NCBI GenBank assembly: GCA_964398955.1
Contig: CAYNOZ010000020.1
Span: 1-23,820 of the forward strand
From: CAYNOZ01 sp964398955
Lineage (GTDB): Archaea > Methanobacteriota_B > Thermococci > Thermococcales > CAYNOZ01
DNA: 23,820 bases
Direction of reading: 5' to 3'
A program made the translations under genes and the position numbers. The notes under the pieces were generated by a model, which was not told the DNA's origin, did no database searches, and saw only the letters and a list, made by a program, of their open reading frames with translations. Of the stretch, positions 14,681 to 23,574 are shown one piece after another (position 1 is the first letter of the stretch; each line of letters starts with the position of its first letter).

Positions 14681-15910
14681 TTAATTTATCGGATATCTTA
14701 ATAAAGCAGCAACTCCATTAAATGTATTAATTAACTGTTTCCCTTCGTCTGTATCAGTAGAGATCATTTCTACGTCAGAACCTATATTATCTGCATCTTC
14801 CATGAATATATCCATTAATTCTTTCTTTTGAACATCAACATTTGTACTACCACAGTTAGGGCACTTAAATTTATCTTTATTTCTTGCTTTGTGGCCTTCA
14901 ACAATTTCTTCCCCGCCGAATCCGCAGTCATTGCATTCAACTTTAACATTGAACTGATCGAATCCTTCTGAAATAAGAAGTTTATCTACGGCTCCAAGTT
15001 TAATAGCTCTTTGAACTTCTTTTACTCCATAGGTAACTAATTTAGGTTTATTTACTAATTTCTCCATAAAGTTTTCCATTAACTCTCTTTCTTTTGTGAC
15101 TTCCTGATCTTTTAGTATATCGGAGGCCTTTCTAACCATTTCTTTTAGTCCATATTCACCGTTATAACTTACATTTACATTACCAATTATCTCCTGTTGC
15201 AATTCATGGTGAAGGTAATCTCCGTCAATAAACTGATCTTTCGTGCCTCCAGGACCTCCCACTATAATACCATTCAAATCCATTTCTTTAAATATTCTAT
15301 CAGCGTGTTCACCAATTTTCAATAGGAAATTATGGGTCATTTCCTCTCTAATTCTTCTATACCTCTGCTGGGATTGTCCGCCGGCTTTAGTTTTCCCAGG
15401 AACATTAGATGTTAATTTATCTTCCTTTACTATTCTCTTCCCTCTTAATGTGCCAATAGTAGCTTCTTTCTTTTCAATTATCATTAATCCGTAAATATTT
15501 TCATGATAAGCCATATCAAGTAAAGGCTCTAAATAAAACTCCTTGTCACACATATAATGTTTCATATCAATTGGCCTAGGAGGGATAATTGAAAAAAGTT
15601 CAATATTTTTCTTAGACGGATTATCTGATATGTTGCCACTAAAAAGAACTAATCCATTTTCAGGAGTTTCTTTAGTTCCTTTCAAATATTGGACGATTTT
15701 ATCTAAGGCTGCTTGCACATTTTTTCTTGTAGATTTAGACTTAATATTTTGAGCTGTTTCTCTTTCCTGTTTCATTTGAGTAAGAGCTTTATTAATATTA
15801 TAGCCTGAAGGAATGTAAAGCGATACGAGTTCCGTATTTCTACCTCTATACTCGGATATCTCGTCTAATTTTTTCCTAAGTTTATATAGTTCTCTCGAAT
15901 TATCTCCCAC
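14681..15910 (-). CDS. prf1: Peptide chain release factor aRF1
   Basis: Archaeal class-1 release factor of 409 residues that reads all three stop codons. Stop-decoding motifs are NIKS (55-58) and YMCDKEF (119-125). The catalytic GGQ is at 177-179 in GKTKAGGQSQQRYRR. The C-terminal domain carries a zinc-binding insert (CNDCG...CPNCG, about residues 324-353). The start is GTG at 15910 with GAGGTG 7 nt upstream; a TATA-like stretch lies near 15936-15948. It is first in an operon with ArgRS. Its GGQ glutamine is the expected target of the Mtq2-like enzyme at 6588-7196. Confidence 0.97.
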   Translation of the reverse strand: MGDNSRELYKLRKKLDEISEYRGRNTELVSLYIPSGYNINKALTQMKQERETAQNIKSKSTRKNVQAALDKIVQYLKGTKETPENGLVLFSGNISDNPSKKNIELFSIIPPRPIDMKHYMCDKEFYLEPLLDMAYHENIYGLMIIEKKEATIGTLRGKRIVKEDKLTSNVPGKTKAGGQSQQRYRRIREEMTHNFLLKIGEHADRIFKEMDLNGIIVGGPGGTKDQFIDGDYLHHELQQEIIGNVNVSYNGEYGLKEMVRKASDILKDQEVTKERELMENFMEKLVNKPKLVTYGVKEVQRAIKLGAVDKLLISEGFDQFNVKVECNDCGFGGEEIVEGHKARNKDKFKCPNCGSTNVDVQKKELMDIFMEDADNIGSDVEMISTDTDEGKQLINTFNGVAALLRYPIN

Positions 15911-16131
15911 TCTCGCACCTCACATAGAATCATAACCCTTTTAATAAATTATTTCCCCAAGCAATTAACAAAAAATTTATAAATTGGTGAAGTTTGTGAA
16001 GACCATGATAAACTATCAAATAGGGGTTACGGATTACAGATATTAATATATAATCGCATCATAAAACAAGGTACACGGAGAATGTTTAATTTTGTAATAA
16101 AGTTATCTTAATTTAAATAAAGTAAATAGGA

Positions 16132-17871
16132 ATGATCAAAAAGATGTTTCACAACTACAATTTAAATATGATTAAATCCGATTTTATATCTGGTTTATCA
16201 GTCGCAGCACTTGCATTACCACAGAATATGGCATACGCTCTTATTGCTGGAGTTAACCCTATATATGGTTTATACACTTCCATAGTTTCAATGTTAATAG
16301 CTACAATAGTTGGGGACTCGGATTACATGGTTGTAGGCCCAACTAACTTAATGTCTATGGCTATAGCTAGTAATTTAAGTGCATTTAATGCCGTTAATGT
16401 TTCTTATCTAGAAGTAATTATCGTTCTAACTTTAATGGTTGGAATTTTTCAATTTTTATTTGGGTTACTAAGATTAGGAAACTTAGTAAATTACGTTTCT
16501 AGGCCTGTAATTATCGGTTTAACCATTGGAACAGCAATACTTATCTCTGCTGGCCAACTGGAAAATCTATTAGGACTAAATATCCCTAAATCATCAAATC
16601 TATTTTCTATGATCTACTTAATAATCCAAAATATTGAAGAACTGAATCTAATATCCTTGCTAATAGGATTAGCTACAATAGGTATGATAATAGGGATAGA
16701 AAAAATCAATTCTGATTACCCCTCCTATTTGCTTTCAATATTAATAAGCACCTTATTGATTTATATATTTTCACTTAATTCCGATATTGCCTTAGTAGGT
16801 AATGTACCTGCTTCTTTGCCGAAGCCTCATATGATAAATTTTAGTTTTAAGTTAGGAAGAGAGCTTTTCAGCAAATCTCTTTCAATTGCTATTATAGGAT
16901 TAATTCAATGCTTAGCAGTGGTTAAATCATTAGAAAATAAATCAGGACAAGAAGTAAATGTTAATCGAGAATTCATGGGTCAAGGAATTATAAATATAGG
17001 AACAGCTTTCTTCAGCGGATTCGCAATTTCAGGTTCATTCACCAATTCTTTCGCAAATCTACAATCAGGAGCAAAAACAAGAATCTCTGAATTCTTCACC
17101 GCTATATCCATAATCATCTTCATAATAATCTTCAACCCTTTAATAGAATACATACCAATTTCCAGCCTCTCCGGATTAGTCATACTAGTTGCAATTCGGA
17201 TGATTGACATCGAAGAAATAAAAGAAAGTTTTAAAGCAAAAAAATCTGATGCATTAATCTTCCTCACAACTTTATTTACCACAATAACTGCACCAAGACT
17301 AGAGTACGCAGTATATTTAGGAGTTTTAATTTCACTTATAGTAGTAATAAAAGGAAGTAGCAATGTAGATATGGATCATATGATATATGATAGAAATGCG
17401 AAAAACAAACTTCATAAGAAAAAACCCTCAGAATCTGAAGATAAAAAGTATAAGATAGTGGATTTAAGCGGTAAATTAGATTTTAGCGCATCTGAAAACC
17501 TTAAAGAAAAACTAGAAAACCTATATGAAAACGAAGGGACCTTCATAATAAGAATGAGAAACATCGAAAGAATCGATCTAACTTCGCTCAAAGAATTAGA
17601 CAGATTTATAGATAGGGTAAAGGAAAATAAAGGAAAAGTAATACTCACTGGAATAGGAAATGAAACTTATAAAAGCTTGAAGGAGCTCAACATCGACAAA
17701 AAATTAGGAAAATCAAATATATATGAATCAAGAGATGAAATTTTGTCTTCAACGATTGATGCTGTGGAGAATATCGAGGATTTTGAAGACAAAGATATAA
17801 TAAAAAGCAAAAGATGGAAACCATCCCCTAATAATCAGGAAAATAATGAAGAAGAGAATTCTAATGAATAA
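16132..17871 (+). CDS. SulP-family anion (probably sulfate) transporter with STAS domain
   Basis: A 579-residue permease. The N-terminal transmembrane part (about 15-415) starts with the SulP signature ISGLSVAALALPQNMAYALIAGVNPIYGLYTS; a second conserved stretch is FSGFAISGSFTNSFANLQSGAKT. A cytoplasmic STAS domain follows (about 440-545, KIVDLSGKLDF ... IERIDLTSLKELD), then a charged tail ending in NNEEENSNE. Substrate is inferred from the downstream ATP sulfurylase and APS kinase: sulfate. The start at 16132 has only AGGA in front. The 221-nt gap before it (15911-16131) holds the divergent promoters and nothing else I can name. Confidence 0.92.
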   Translation: MIKKMFHNYNLNMIKSDFISGLSVAALALPQNMAYALIAGVNPIYGLYTSIVSMLIATIVGDSDYMVVGPTNLMSMAIASNLSAFNAVNVSYLEVIIVLTLMVGIFQFLFGLLRLGNLVNYVSRPVIIGLTIGTAILISAGQLENLLGLNIPKSSNLFSMIYLIIQNIEELNLISLLIGLATIGMIIGIEKINSDYPSYLLSILISTLLIYIFSLNSDIALVGNVPASLPKPHMINFSFKLGRELFSKSLSIAIIGLIQCLAVVKSLENKSGQEVNVNREFMGQGIINIGTAFFSGFAISGSFTNSFANLQSGAKTRISEFFTAISIIIFIIIFNPLIEYIPISSLSGLVILVAIRMIDIEEIKESFKAKKSDALIFLTTLFTTITAPRLEYAVYLGVLISLIVVIKGSSNVDMDHMIYDRNAKNKLHKKKPSESEDKKYKIVDLSGKLDFSASENLKEKLENLYENEGTFIIRMRNIERIDLTSLKELDRFIDRVKENKGKVILTGIGNETYKSLKELNIDKKLGKSNIYESRDEILSSTIDAVENIEDFEDKDIIKSKRWKPSPNNQENNEEENSNE

Positions 17872-18021
17872 TTTTTTCATCTTTTTACTGTGGTTCTGAA
17901 AAAGGATTTTTATAATCACTATACCAATTCTAAGGTTTTAGAATCGAGAATTTGAATATAAATTATTGGTGCTTGTAGGGAAAGTTTTTTAAAGAAGTTT
18001 AATTATATTTAATTAAAACTT

Positions 18022-18026
18022 GGAGG
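18022..18026 (+). promoter_or_regulatory. Ribosome-binding site of the RHH gene
   Basis: GGAGG lies 7 nt before the ATG at 18034 and is the clearest Shine-Dalgarno site in the sulfate cluster. It supports a separate leadered transcript starting in the 162-nt gap after SulP, where TTTTTTAAAG near 17985 could be a TATA box. Confidence 0.55.
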
Positions 18027-18033
18027 AATCAAT

Positions 18034-18252
18034 ATGTCCGAAGATAAAGAATTTACAACCGTTTCTATTCCGAAACCGTTATTTAATAAGATAAAAGATA
18101 GAGTAGAAGGTACAGGATTTACCTCAGTCTCTAGTTACGTTGCATATGTGCTCAGAGAGATAGTTTCTGAAGAGGAAGATGAAGAACCATTTTCAGAGGA
18201 AGATGAAGAAAAAGTCAAAGATAGGCTCAGATCCTTAGGATACTTAGATTAA
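18034..18252 (+). CDS. Ribbon-helix-helix protein, candidate regulator of the sulfate genes
   Basis: A 72-residue protein. The N-terminus FTTVSIPKPLFNKIKDRVEG, then TGFTSVSSYVAYVLREIVSE, is a CopG/Arc-type ribbon-helix-helix: a beta strand followed by two helices, with S-x-S-Y at the turn. After an acidic linker (residues 48-60) the protein ends KVKDRLRSLGYLD, a C-terminal motif found in other archaeal RHH proteins. Such proteins dimerise and bind DNA through the paired strands. It lies between SulP and ATP sulfurylase, so a role in controlling sulfate assimilation is plausible but unproven. The linker is so acidic that DNA binding might depend on salt. Confidence 0.82.
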   Translation: MSEDKEFTTVSIPKPLFNKIKDRVEGTGFTSVSSYVAYVLREIVSEEEDEEPFSEEDEEKVKDRLRSLGYLD

Positions 18253-18286
18253 CCTATAACTTATTTTCAATTTTTATAATGATAAT

Positions 18287-19420
18287 ATGACACGTGTACA
18301 CGGCGGAAGATTAGTTGAAAGAATTGACAGATCTCTTAAAGATGAGGCAGAAGAATTAACAGAAGTAAAAGTGAACAAAGAAAAATCCAAAGATATAGAA
18401 AACATTGCACACGGGGTTTTTAGCCCACTAGAAGGTTTTATGACAAGAAATAATTTTGACAGCGTTTTAGATAGAATGAGACTATCTAATGATGTACCAT
18501 GGACAGTACCAGTGGTATTAGATGTAACCAAACAAAAATCTAAGGAATTTAGTGTTGGAGATGACATAACTCTCACACATAACAAACCCTTAGCTATAAT
18601 GCACGTAGAAGAAAAATATGAATTCAATAAAAAGGAAATGGCAGAAAAAGTGTACGGAACAAATGATAAAAAACATCCAGGAGTGGAAAAAACATACAAT
18701 ATGGATGATGTTTTAATAGCGGGAAAAATAGACTTAATAAGGGACAGAAATAATAGATTCGAAGATTACACACTATGGCCAAAGGAAACTCGAGTACTAT
18801 TCAAAGAAAAAGATTGGGATACTGTCGCTGGATTCCAGACTAGAAATGCCCCTCATAAAGGCCATGAATACGTACAAAAAACTGCATTAGCTTTCGTGGA
18901 TGGTATATTCGTAAATCCTGTAATAGGAAAGAAAAAAGAAGGGGATTTCAAGGATCAAGTGATTATTGATGCTTACAACGAGTTGATGAATAATTACTAC
19001 GTAAAGGACACAGCTACATTATCAATATTTAGAACTGAAATGAGATATGCAGGACCAAGAGAAGCGGTATTCCATTCAATTGCAAGAAAAAACTTTGGAT
19101 GTACTCATTTTATAGTAGGTAGAGATCATGCAGGAGTAGGTGACTATTACGACCCTTACGAAGCTCATAGAATATTCGAAGAATTCCCAGATCTAGGAAT
19201 CACTCCTCTGTTCTTCAGATCATTCTTCCATTGTGATAAATGTGGTGGAGTAGTAAACGAAAAAACCTGCCCCCACGGTAACGACCATAGAACAACATTT
19301 AGTGGAACTAAAATCAGAGGGATGTTAAAAAATGGTAAAAAACCTTCAGACACATTCATGAGGCCTGAAGTTTCAACAGAAGTTTTACAGCATGAAGAAC
19401 CATTTGTTCAAAGTGAATAA
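18287..19420 (+). CDS. sat: Sulfate adenylyltransferase (ATP sulfurylase)
   Basis: Single-chain Sat enzyme of 377 residues making APS from sulfate and ATP. The N-terminus VHGGRLVERI matches the family start (HGG.L). The catalytic motif QTRNAPHKGHE (184-194) and GRDHAGVG (about 277-284) are intact, as is a zinc-binding site near the C-terminus (CDKCG...TCPHG). It follows the RHH gene by 34 nt and is followed directly by the DHH gene. With APS kinase but no APS or PAPS reductase in the window, an assimilatory or sulfo-donor role is more likely than sulfate respiration; this is inference. Confidence 0.96.
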   Translation: MTRVHGGRLVERIDRSLKDEAEELTEVKVNKEKSKDIENIAHGVFSPLEGFMTRNNFDSVLDRMRLSNDVPWTVPVVLDVTKQKSKEFSVGDDITLTHNKPLAIMHVEEKYEFNKKEMAEKVYGTNDKKHPGVEKTYNMDDVLIAGKIDLIRDRNNRFEDYTLWPKETRVLFKEKDWDTVAGFQTRNAPHKGHEYVQKTALAFVDGIFVNPVIGKKKEGDFKDQVIIDAYNELMNNYYVKDTATLSIFRTEMRYAGPREAVFHSIARKNFGCTHFIVGRDHAGVGDYYDPYEAHRIFEEFPDLGITPLFFRSFFHCDKCGGVVNEKTCPHGNDHRTTFSGTKIRGMLKNGKKPSDTFMRPEVSTEVLQHEEPFVQSE

Positions 19421-19421
19421 A

Positions 19422-20408
19422 ATGAAAGCGATTATACACCATTGGGATACAGATGGAATATGCTCTGCAGCTATAATCAGCGAAGAAATTGGTGAAAAAC
19501 CTATAGATAACTTTTCTCCTGAGATAGGTAAATATGATCTAAACAATAAAGAAGTCAAAAGTTTAGATAAATATGAAGAGATTTACATAGTAGATCTGAA
19601 CTTTTCAAAAAATGTTATTCAGAAAATCAGAGAGAACACCAGTGCTCACATATTCTTCTATGATCACCACAATTCAGAGAATATTTCATATGAAAAATTC
19701 GAATTTAACAATCCAATTGCCTCAGGAAAAGATCCAAAACTGTACCCATCTAATACCTGGGTCCTATCTGAAAAATTCAATAGACCAACAGATCTTTTAA
19801 AAATCTTGGGAGCTGTAGGAGACAGAGAGAAAAAGATTAAAGAGAATAAAAAAGCAAACAAAGAAATTAAAGATTTTATAGCAGATAAAGACATTAATTT
19901 TAATAAATTAACAAAAGCAGTGAACCTGATAGACTCTAGTTATAAAATGAATAGCAAGAAAGAGGTCCATGACCTAGTCCAAATTGTCAGAAAAGCCAAT
20001 AAAAACGGAATTCAAACAATTTTAACTAATAATAAACTAAAACAGAACTTAGAAAAGATCAATAAAAAAATAACTGAACTATCTAAGATTAATGATAAGG
20101 AACCCAATGAAATAGTAGTAAAAGAAATAAATACAGAATATAATATTATATCCTCAGTAACACGAGAGATAGCTTGGAATCAAAACAAAACTGCAATAGT
20201 TATTAATAAAGGATTCTTAGAAAACAAAAACCAAATTTATGTAAGATCCAACAAAACTGACTTAAGACCATTGATATCAGAACTCAAAGAAGAATACAAA
20301 TTAGGAGGAAAAAAAGACGTTATAGGTTCTGTCATCGAGAAGAAAAAAACTGATAAATTTATTTCAGATGTAAGAAAATACCTAAAACAAAGCGAAATCC
20401 AAAATTAA
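19422..20408 (+). CDS. DHH-family phosphoesterase, candidate PAP phosphatase
   Basis: A 328-residue DHH/DHHA1 protein. The metal-binding motifs are HHWDTDG (6-12), VDLN (57-60, D58) and DHH (81-83). The C-terminal DHHA1 part includes IYVRSNKTDLRPLISELKEE and GGKKDVIGS, the substrate-end motif like GGGH..AAG. An upstream Met at 19392 lies within sat; the ATG at 19422, 1 nt after the sat stop, is better because the DHH domain starts at once. Family members include NrnA-type enzymes that degrade nano-RNA and dephosphorylate 3'-phosphoadenosine 5'-phosphate, and RecJ-like nucleases. Position between sat and cysC suggests PAP removal. That function is inferred. Confidence 0.85.
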   Translation: MKAIIHHWDTDGICSAAIISEEIGEKPIDNFSPEIGKYDLNNKEVKSLDKYEEIYIVDLNFSKNVIQKIRENTSAHIFFYDHHNSENISYEKFEFNNPIASGKDPKLYPSNTWVLSEKFNRPTDLLKILGAVGDREKKIKENKKANKEIKDFIADKDINFNKLTKAVNLIDSSYKMNSKKEVHDLVQIVRKANKNGIQTILTNNKLKQNLEKINKKITELSKINDKEPNEIVVKEINTEYNIISSVTREIAWNQNKTAIVINKGFLENKNQIYVRSNKTDLRPLISELKEEYKLGGKKDVIGSVIEKKKTDKFISDVRKYLKQSEIQN

Positions 20409-20417
20409 GGCGATAAT

Positions 20418-20972
20418 ATGAATAAAGCTAAACCGAAAAAAATCGGAGGAAAAGGCTTCGTTTTATGGATGACCGGTTTATCAGGATCAGGGAAAACAAC
20501 TATATCAAAAAAACTAAACAAAGATCTTAGAAACATGAACTACGACACAGAAAGACTAGATGGGGATAAACTAAGAAAAACAATTAGTCCAAACGCAGGA
20601 TTTACAGAAGAAGAAAGAACTAGACACATAAAAAGAACAGCCCATGTAGCTCAAATGCTTGCAAAACATGGCGTAATCGTAATAGTATCCCTAATATCTC
20701 CTTACCAGAAAACCAGAGATATGGCCAGAGAAATAATAGAAAACTTCAACTGTATACATGTCCACTGCCCAATAGAAATCTGCAAAAAAAGAGACCCAAA
20801 AGGACTTTACAAACAAGCATTAAACGGTGAGATAGACAACTTCACCGGAATAGACGACCCCTATGAAGAACCCAAAAATCCTCAGATAAAATTGAATACA
20901 GACCAAGAAAAAATTGAAGAAAGCGTTTCAAAGATAATAGAATGGCTTAAACGGAATAAATTAATCTCTTAG
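20418..20972 (+). CDS. cysC: Adenylylsulfate (APS) kinase
   Basis: A 184-residue kinase making PAPS from APS. P-loop GLSGSGKT (20-27), the DGD motif in RLDGDKLRKT, NAGFTEEERTRHIKR for APS binding, and RDPKGLYKQA, the lid region, are all clear. It begins 9 nt after the DHH gene with AAGGCGAT in front of the ATG, so they are co-transcribed. No PAPS reductase or sulfotransferase is in the window. Length is typical for stand-alone CysC. Confidence 0.96.
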   Translation: MNKAKPKKIGGKGFVLWMTGLSGSGKTTISKKLNKDLRNMNYDTERLDGDKLRKTISPNAGFTEEERTRHIKRTAHVAQMLAKHGVIVIVSLISPYQKTRDMAREIIENFNCIHVHCPIEICKKRDPKGLYKQALNGEIDNFTGIDDPYEEPKNPQIKLNTDQEKIEESVSKIIEWLKRNKLIS

Positions 20973-21105
20973 TTTAGACAATTCCTTATCAATCTATTTT
21001 TAACTTCCTTTTAACTCTTAATATATATCCAAGATTAGTGTTGATTTCATTAGAATTTTACTTTATAAACTCATATATTTTCTTTCGTAGTTTATTCAAG
21101 TCCAA

Positions 21106-21123
21106 TAAATTTAAAAGCTTAAA
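21106..21123 (+). promoter_or_regulatory. TATA-like box for the RAM-domain gene
   Basis: TAAATTTAAAAGCTTAAA lies about 30 nt before the ATG at 21147. The gap 20973-21146 contains T-rich sequence after cysC that could end the sulfate transcript. Confidence 0.45.
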
Positions 21124-21146
21124 CTCTAATATTAATTGGTGTTATT

Positions 21147-21380
21147 ATGGTTACTGCTTACGTGTTACTGGTTACTGGTGCAGGAGAGGAAAGAAGGATA
21201 TTGAAAGACTTGATGGAAAGAAGAGAAGTTAAAGAGGGTTATGTTGTTTACGGTGAATATGATATTATTCTAAAAGTTGAAGCTGATAATTTAAGGGAGT
21301 TAGATCAGTTTATTTCCGAAGAGATTAGAGAATCGTCTCCAATTCAAATGACCTCTACATTAATTTCCGTTGAGGATTAA
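21147..21380 (+). CDS. Stand-alone Lrp/AsnC effector (RAM) domain protein
   Basis: A 77-residue protein equal to the C-terminal RAM domain of Lrp/AsnC regulators, without the helix-turn-helix. The family pattern is visible: AYVLLVTGAGEERRI, VKEGYVVYGEYDIILKVEADNLRELDQFI, and a last strand SPIQMTSTLIS. Such SAM-type proteins bind amino acids or other small ligands and may form mixed oligomers with full Lrp proteins. The stop codon touches the stop of the convergent DRG gene with no gap. Confidence 0.88.
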   Translation: MVTAYVLLVTGAGEERRILKDLMERREVKEGYVVYGEYDIILKVEADNLRELDQFISEEIRESSPIQMTSTLISVED

Positions 21381-22532
21381 TTATTTTGTATGGAATTCTA
21401 CAATATCTCCATCTTTTATTTTATGACTTCTTCCTACTCTTTGTCCGTCAAAGTCAACAGAATCTCCCCAAACTTTTGCGTATTTGAATTTTTCTTCCAT
21501 ATCTTTATGAACTTCTTTAGCTGCTTGGATTACTTTTGAACCTTTTTTCATTGCTATTGGGGGCCATTCAGGGTCTTGACCCGGTTTTTTTGTTCTGATG
21601 GTTATCAGATTTAAGGTGGTAAATATTTTTTCTTTTGCTTTTTTTAGATTTTCTTCTTCTTCGGTTGATATTGGGACAATTTCGTAGTTTGAGAATTTTT
21701 TTTCTAGTTTTTCGTATTTTTCTTTTGTCTTTGGTAAGTCCCCTTTGTTTGCTAGTATCATCCCTTTTTTGTATACTATTGATTCATCAAGTTTTTCGGC
21801 AACTTCTTCTAATCCTATTTCCTCTTTTACTATTAATACTCCGTTAACAACTCCTGAATCTCTTAGCATTTCTTTTACTTGTTTTATATTTCCTCGAATT
21901 TTATTTTCTCCTTTTATTTCTATTCCTCCTTGTGATCTTCTCTCTAATTCGATTTCCGGTGGTTTATCATTTAATCTGATTCCACTTCTTTCTAACTCTT
22001 TTAAAAGAGTGTTCATTTGATCGATCGGATCATTTGATAAATCTACTATAAATGCTAGCAGGTCGGCGACTCTTACTGCACTGATTAATTTATTCCCCAT
22101 TCCTTTTCCTAGTGATGCATCTTCTATTAAACCGGGTATTTCTACTAATTGTATTTTTATTCCATTATGTTCCATCATACCAGGTTCTAATTTAACGGTT
22201 GTAAAGGTATAATTATTAATATCCGCGTCTGCATTAGTTAAAGTGTTTAATACTGATGATTTACCTGCATTGGGTATTCCAACTAATGCTACCTGTGCTA
22301 CTCCTTCTTTTGGTATATTAAATCCTGTTCCGCTCCCTCCTCCTTGTTCCTGAATTTTTTCTCTGAGTTTAGATAATCTTCTTTTTAATCGGGCTCTTAA
22401 TTTTTCAGTGCCTTTGTGTTTAGGAACAGTAGCCAACATTTTCTCTGTTGCTTCAACTTTCTCACTAGTCGTTGAAGCTTCTTGATACTCTTTTTTAGCT
22501 TCTAAAAACTCAGCGGTAACATTTGTTGGCAT
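21381..22532 (-). CDS. DRG-type (Obg family) GTPase with TGS domain
   Basis: A GTPase of about 383 residues. The N-terminal helical segment (1-75) precedes the G domain with GIPNAGKSS (G1), the switch-I segment with TFTTV (G2), EIPGLIEDAS (G3) and NKGD (G4). It has the DRG insertion between G3 and G4, and ends with a TGS domain (about 305-383; DGQRVGRSHKIKDGDIVEFHTK). DRG proteins work with ribosomes in archaea and eukaryotes. A GTG at 22541 opens the frame, but the ATG at 22532 lies about 26 nt after a TATA-like box, so a leaderless start at 22532 is more likely. Confidence 0.94.
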   Translation of the reverse strand: MPTNVTAEFLEAKKEYQEASTTSEKVEATEKMLATVPKHKGTEKLRARLKRRLSKLREKIQEQGGGSGTGFNIPKEGVAQVALVGIPNAGKSSVLNTLTNADADINNYTFTTVKLEPGMMEHNGIKIQLVEIPGLIEDASLGKGMGNKLISAVRVADLLAFIVDLSNDPIDQMNTLLKELERSGIRLNDKPPEIELERRSQGGIEIKGENKIRGNIKQVKEMLRDSGVVNGVLIVKEEIGLEEVAEKLDESIVYKKGMILANKGDLPKTKEKYEKLEKKFSNYEIVPISTEEEENLKKAKEKIFTTLNLITIRTKKPGQDPEWPPIAMKKGSKVIQAAKEVHKDMEEKFKYAKVWGDSVDFDGQRVGRSHKIKDGDIVEFHTK

Positions 22533-22547
22533 CTGAATCACTTAAAT

Positions 22548-22563
22548 ATCTATAAAATCTAAT
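22548..22563 (-). promoter_or_regulatory. TATA-like box for the DRG GTPase
   Basis: On the minus strand ATTTTATAGATATTTA is centred about 25 nt before the ATG at 22532, giving a leaderless transcript and arguing against the GTG start 9 nt further up. Confidence 0.5.
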
Positions 22564-22645
22564 AAATCCACATTTAAGATACTAAATTCCTTCAATATAT
22601 CATTTGAATTAAATTTAAAAATAGTTTTAAAAATTTTTGAAAGAA

Positions 22646-23476
22646 TTAAATACTTTTAATAAGTTCAACGTCCCTTATAACCCCTATTAAATTATCTTCT
22701 GCGTCTAATACAGGCAATTGTTCTATATTATTTTGTTTCATTTTATTAGCTGCTTGCCAAACTTTATCATCAGGTCTTGCAGTTACTACATCAGTTTCCA
22801 TTACTTCTTTTACAGGTTTTTGGGGTAGGTCAATTTTCTTTTCACTTATAAGTAGGATTGGGTTACTCTCCCATGCCCAGGGTTGAGTTTCTGATCCTAC
22901 GTATAACTGGGATCTGTTCATTTCTTCTATGACTTCACTATCTTGTATTAAGTCAAATTCTTGCACCATACCCACTAGTTTACCGACATCATCAAGAACT
23001 GGTAATGCTATTACTTTAGAAAGACCCATTATCCTTAAAGCACATTTTAAAGGAGTTTCTTCCCAAATAGTGGCCACTGAATAATCTATATAATTTCTTA
23101 GATCCTCTTCTAAATCCTTACGATCGGTCAAAACCCTTCTAATAACATCTCCTACCGTAAGAATACCAGTTACCTTACCATCATCCAAAACTATAAGTCT
23201 CCTATTATCCTGATCAAGTAATTTAACTGCTTCTTCCAAATCTTCATCTTCATGAATCGTGGGTACGTCTCTCTGAACAAGCACCCCGATCTGATCTTCA
23301 TCAGGACTGTCTAGAAGATCCTTAAGAGTAATTATACCTGCAAATTCTTTTGATTCTCTATTAATTACAGGAAATGCCTCTACCTCATGCTCCTTAAACA
23401 TTTCCGCAACTCGTTCTCTTTCTACCGGCAACTCAACTATTATGGGATTCTCAGTAATAACCCCAGACTCCTTCAT
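22646..23476 (-). CDS. Protein with four CBS domains
   Basis: A 276-residue protein made only of CBS repeats: about 1-55, 60-115, 128-190 and 217-275, forming two Bateman modules. Typical ends are visible in each (FAGIITLKDLL, VTGILTVGDVIRRV, LVGMVQEFDLI, LIGVIRDVELI). CBS pairs bind AMP, ATP or SAM and act as energy sensors. No effector domain is attached, so it probably acts on another protein. The ATG at 23476 has GAGG 7 nt upstream. It lies alone, divergent from the RNA at the window end. Confidence 0.93.
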   Translation of the reverse strand: MKESGVITENPIIVELPVERERVAEMFKEHEVEAFPVINRESKEFAGIITLKDLLDSPDEDQIGVLVQRDVPTIHEDEDLEEAVKLLDQDNRRLIVLDDGKVTGILTVGDVIRRVLTDRKDLEEDLRNYIDYSVATIWEETPLKCALRIMGLSKVIALPVLDDVGKLVGMVQEFDLIQDSEVIEEMNRSQLYVGSETQPWAWESNPILLISEKKIDLPQKPVKEVMETDVVTARPDDKVWQAANKMKQNNIEQLPVLDAEDNLIGVIRDVELIKSI

Positions 23477-23574
23477 AATTTAACCTCAATTAAACGTATC
23501 TTCAATCTCAACTAACATTACGGACAAGTATTTCATTATAAATCTTTCGGTTAAGCAAAATTCTATATAATAGG

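Noticed and set aside
15911..16131. C/D-box RNA or riboswitch in the gap before SulP
   Set aside because: A TGATAA-like string is present, but no matching C and D boxes, K-turn or stable stem were found; the gap is well explained as divergent promoters.
19392..19421. Upstream start for the DHH protein within sat
   Set aside because: It would add ten residues before the DHH domain and overlap sat by 29 nt; the ATG at 19422 starts the domain directly.
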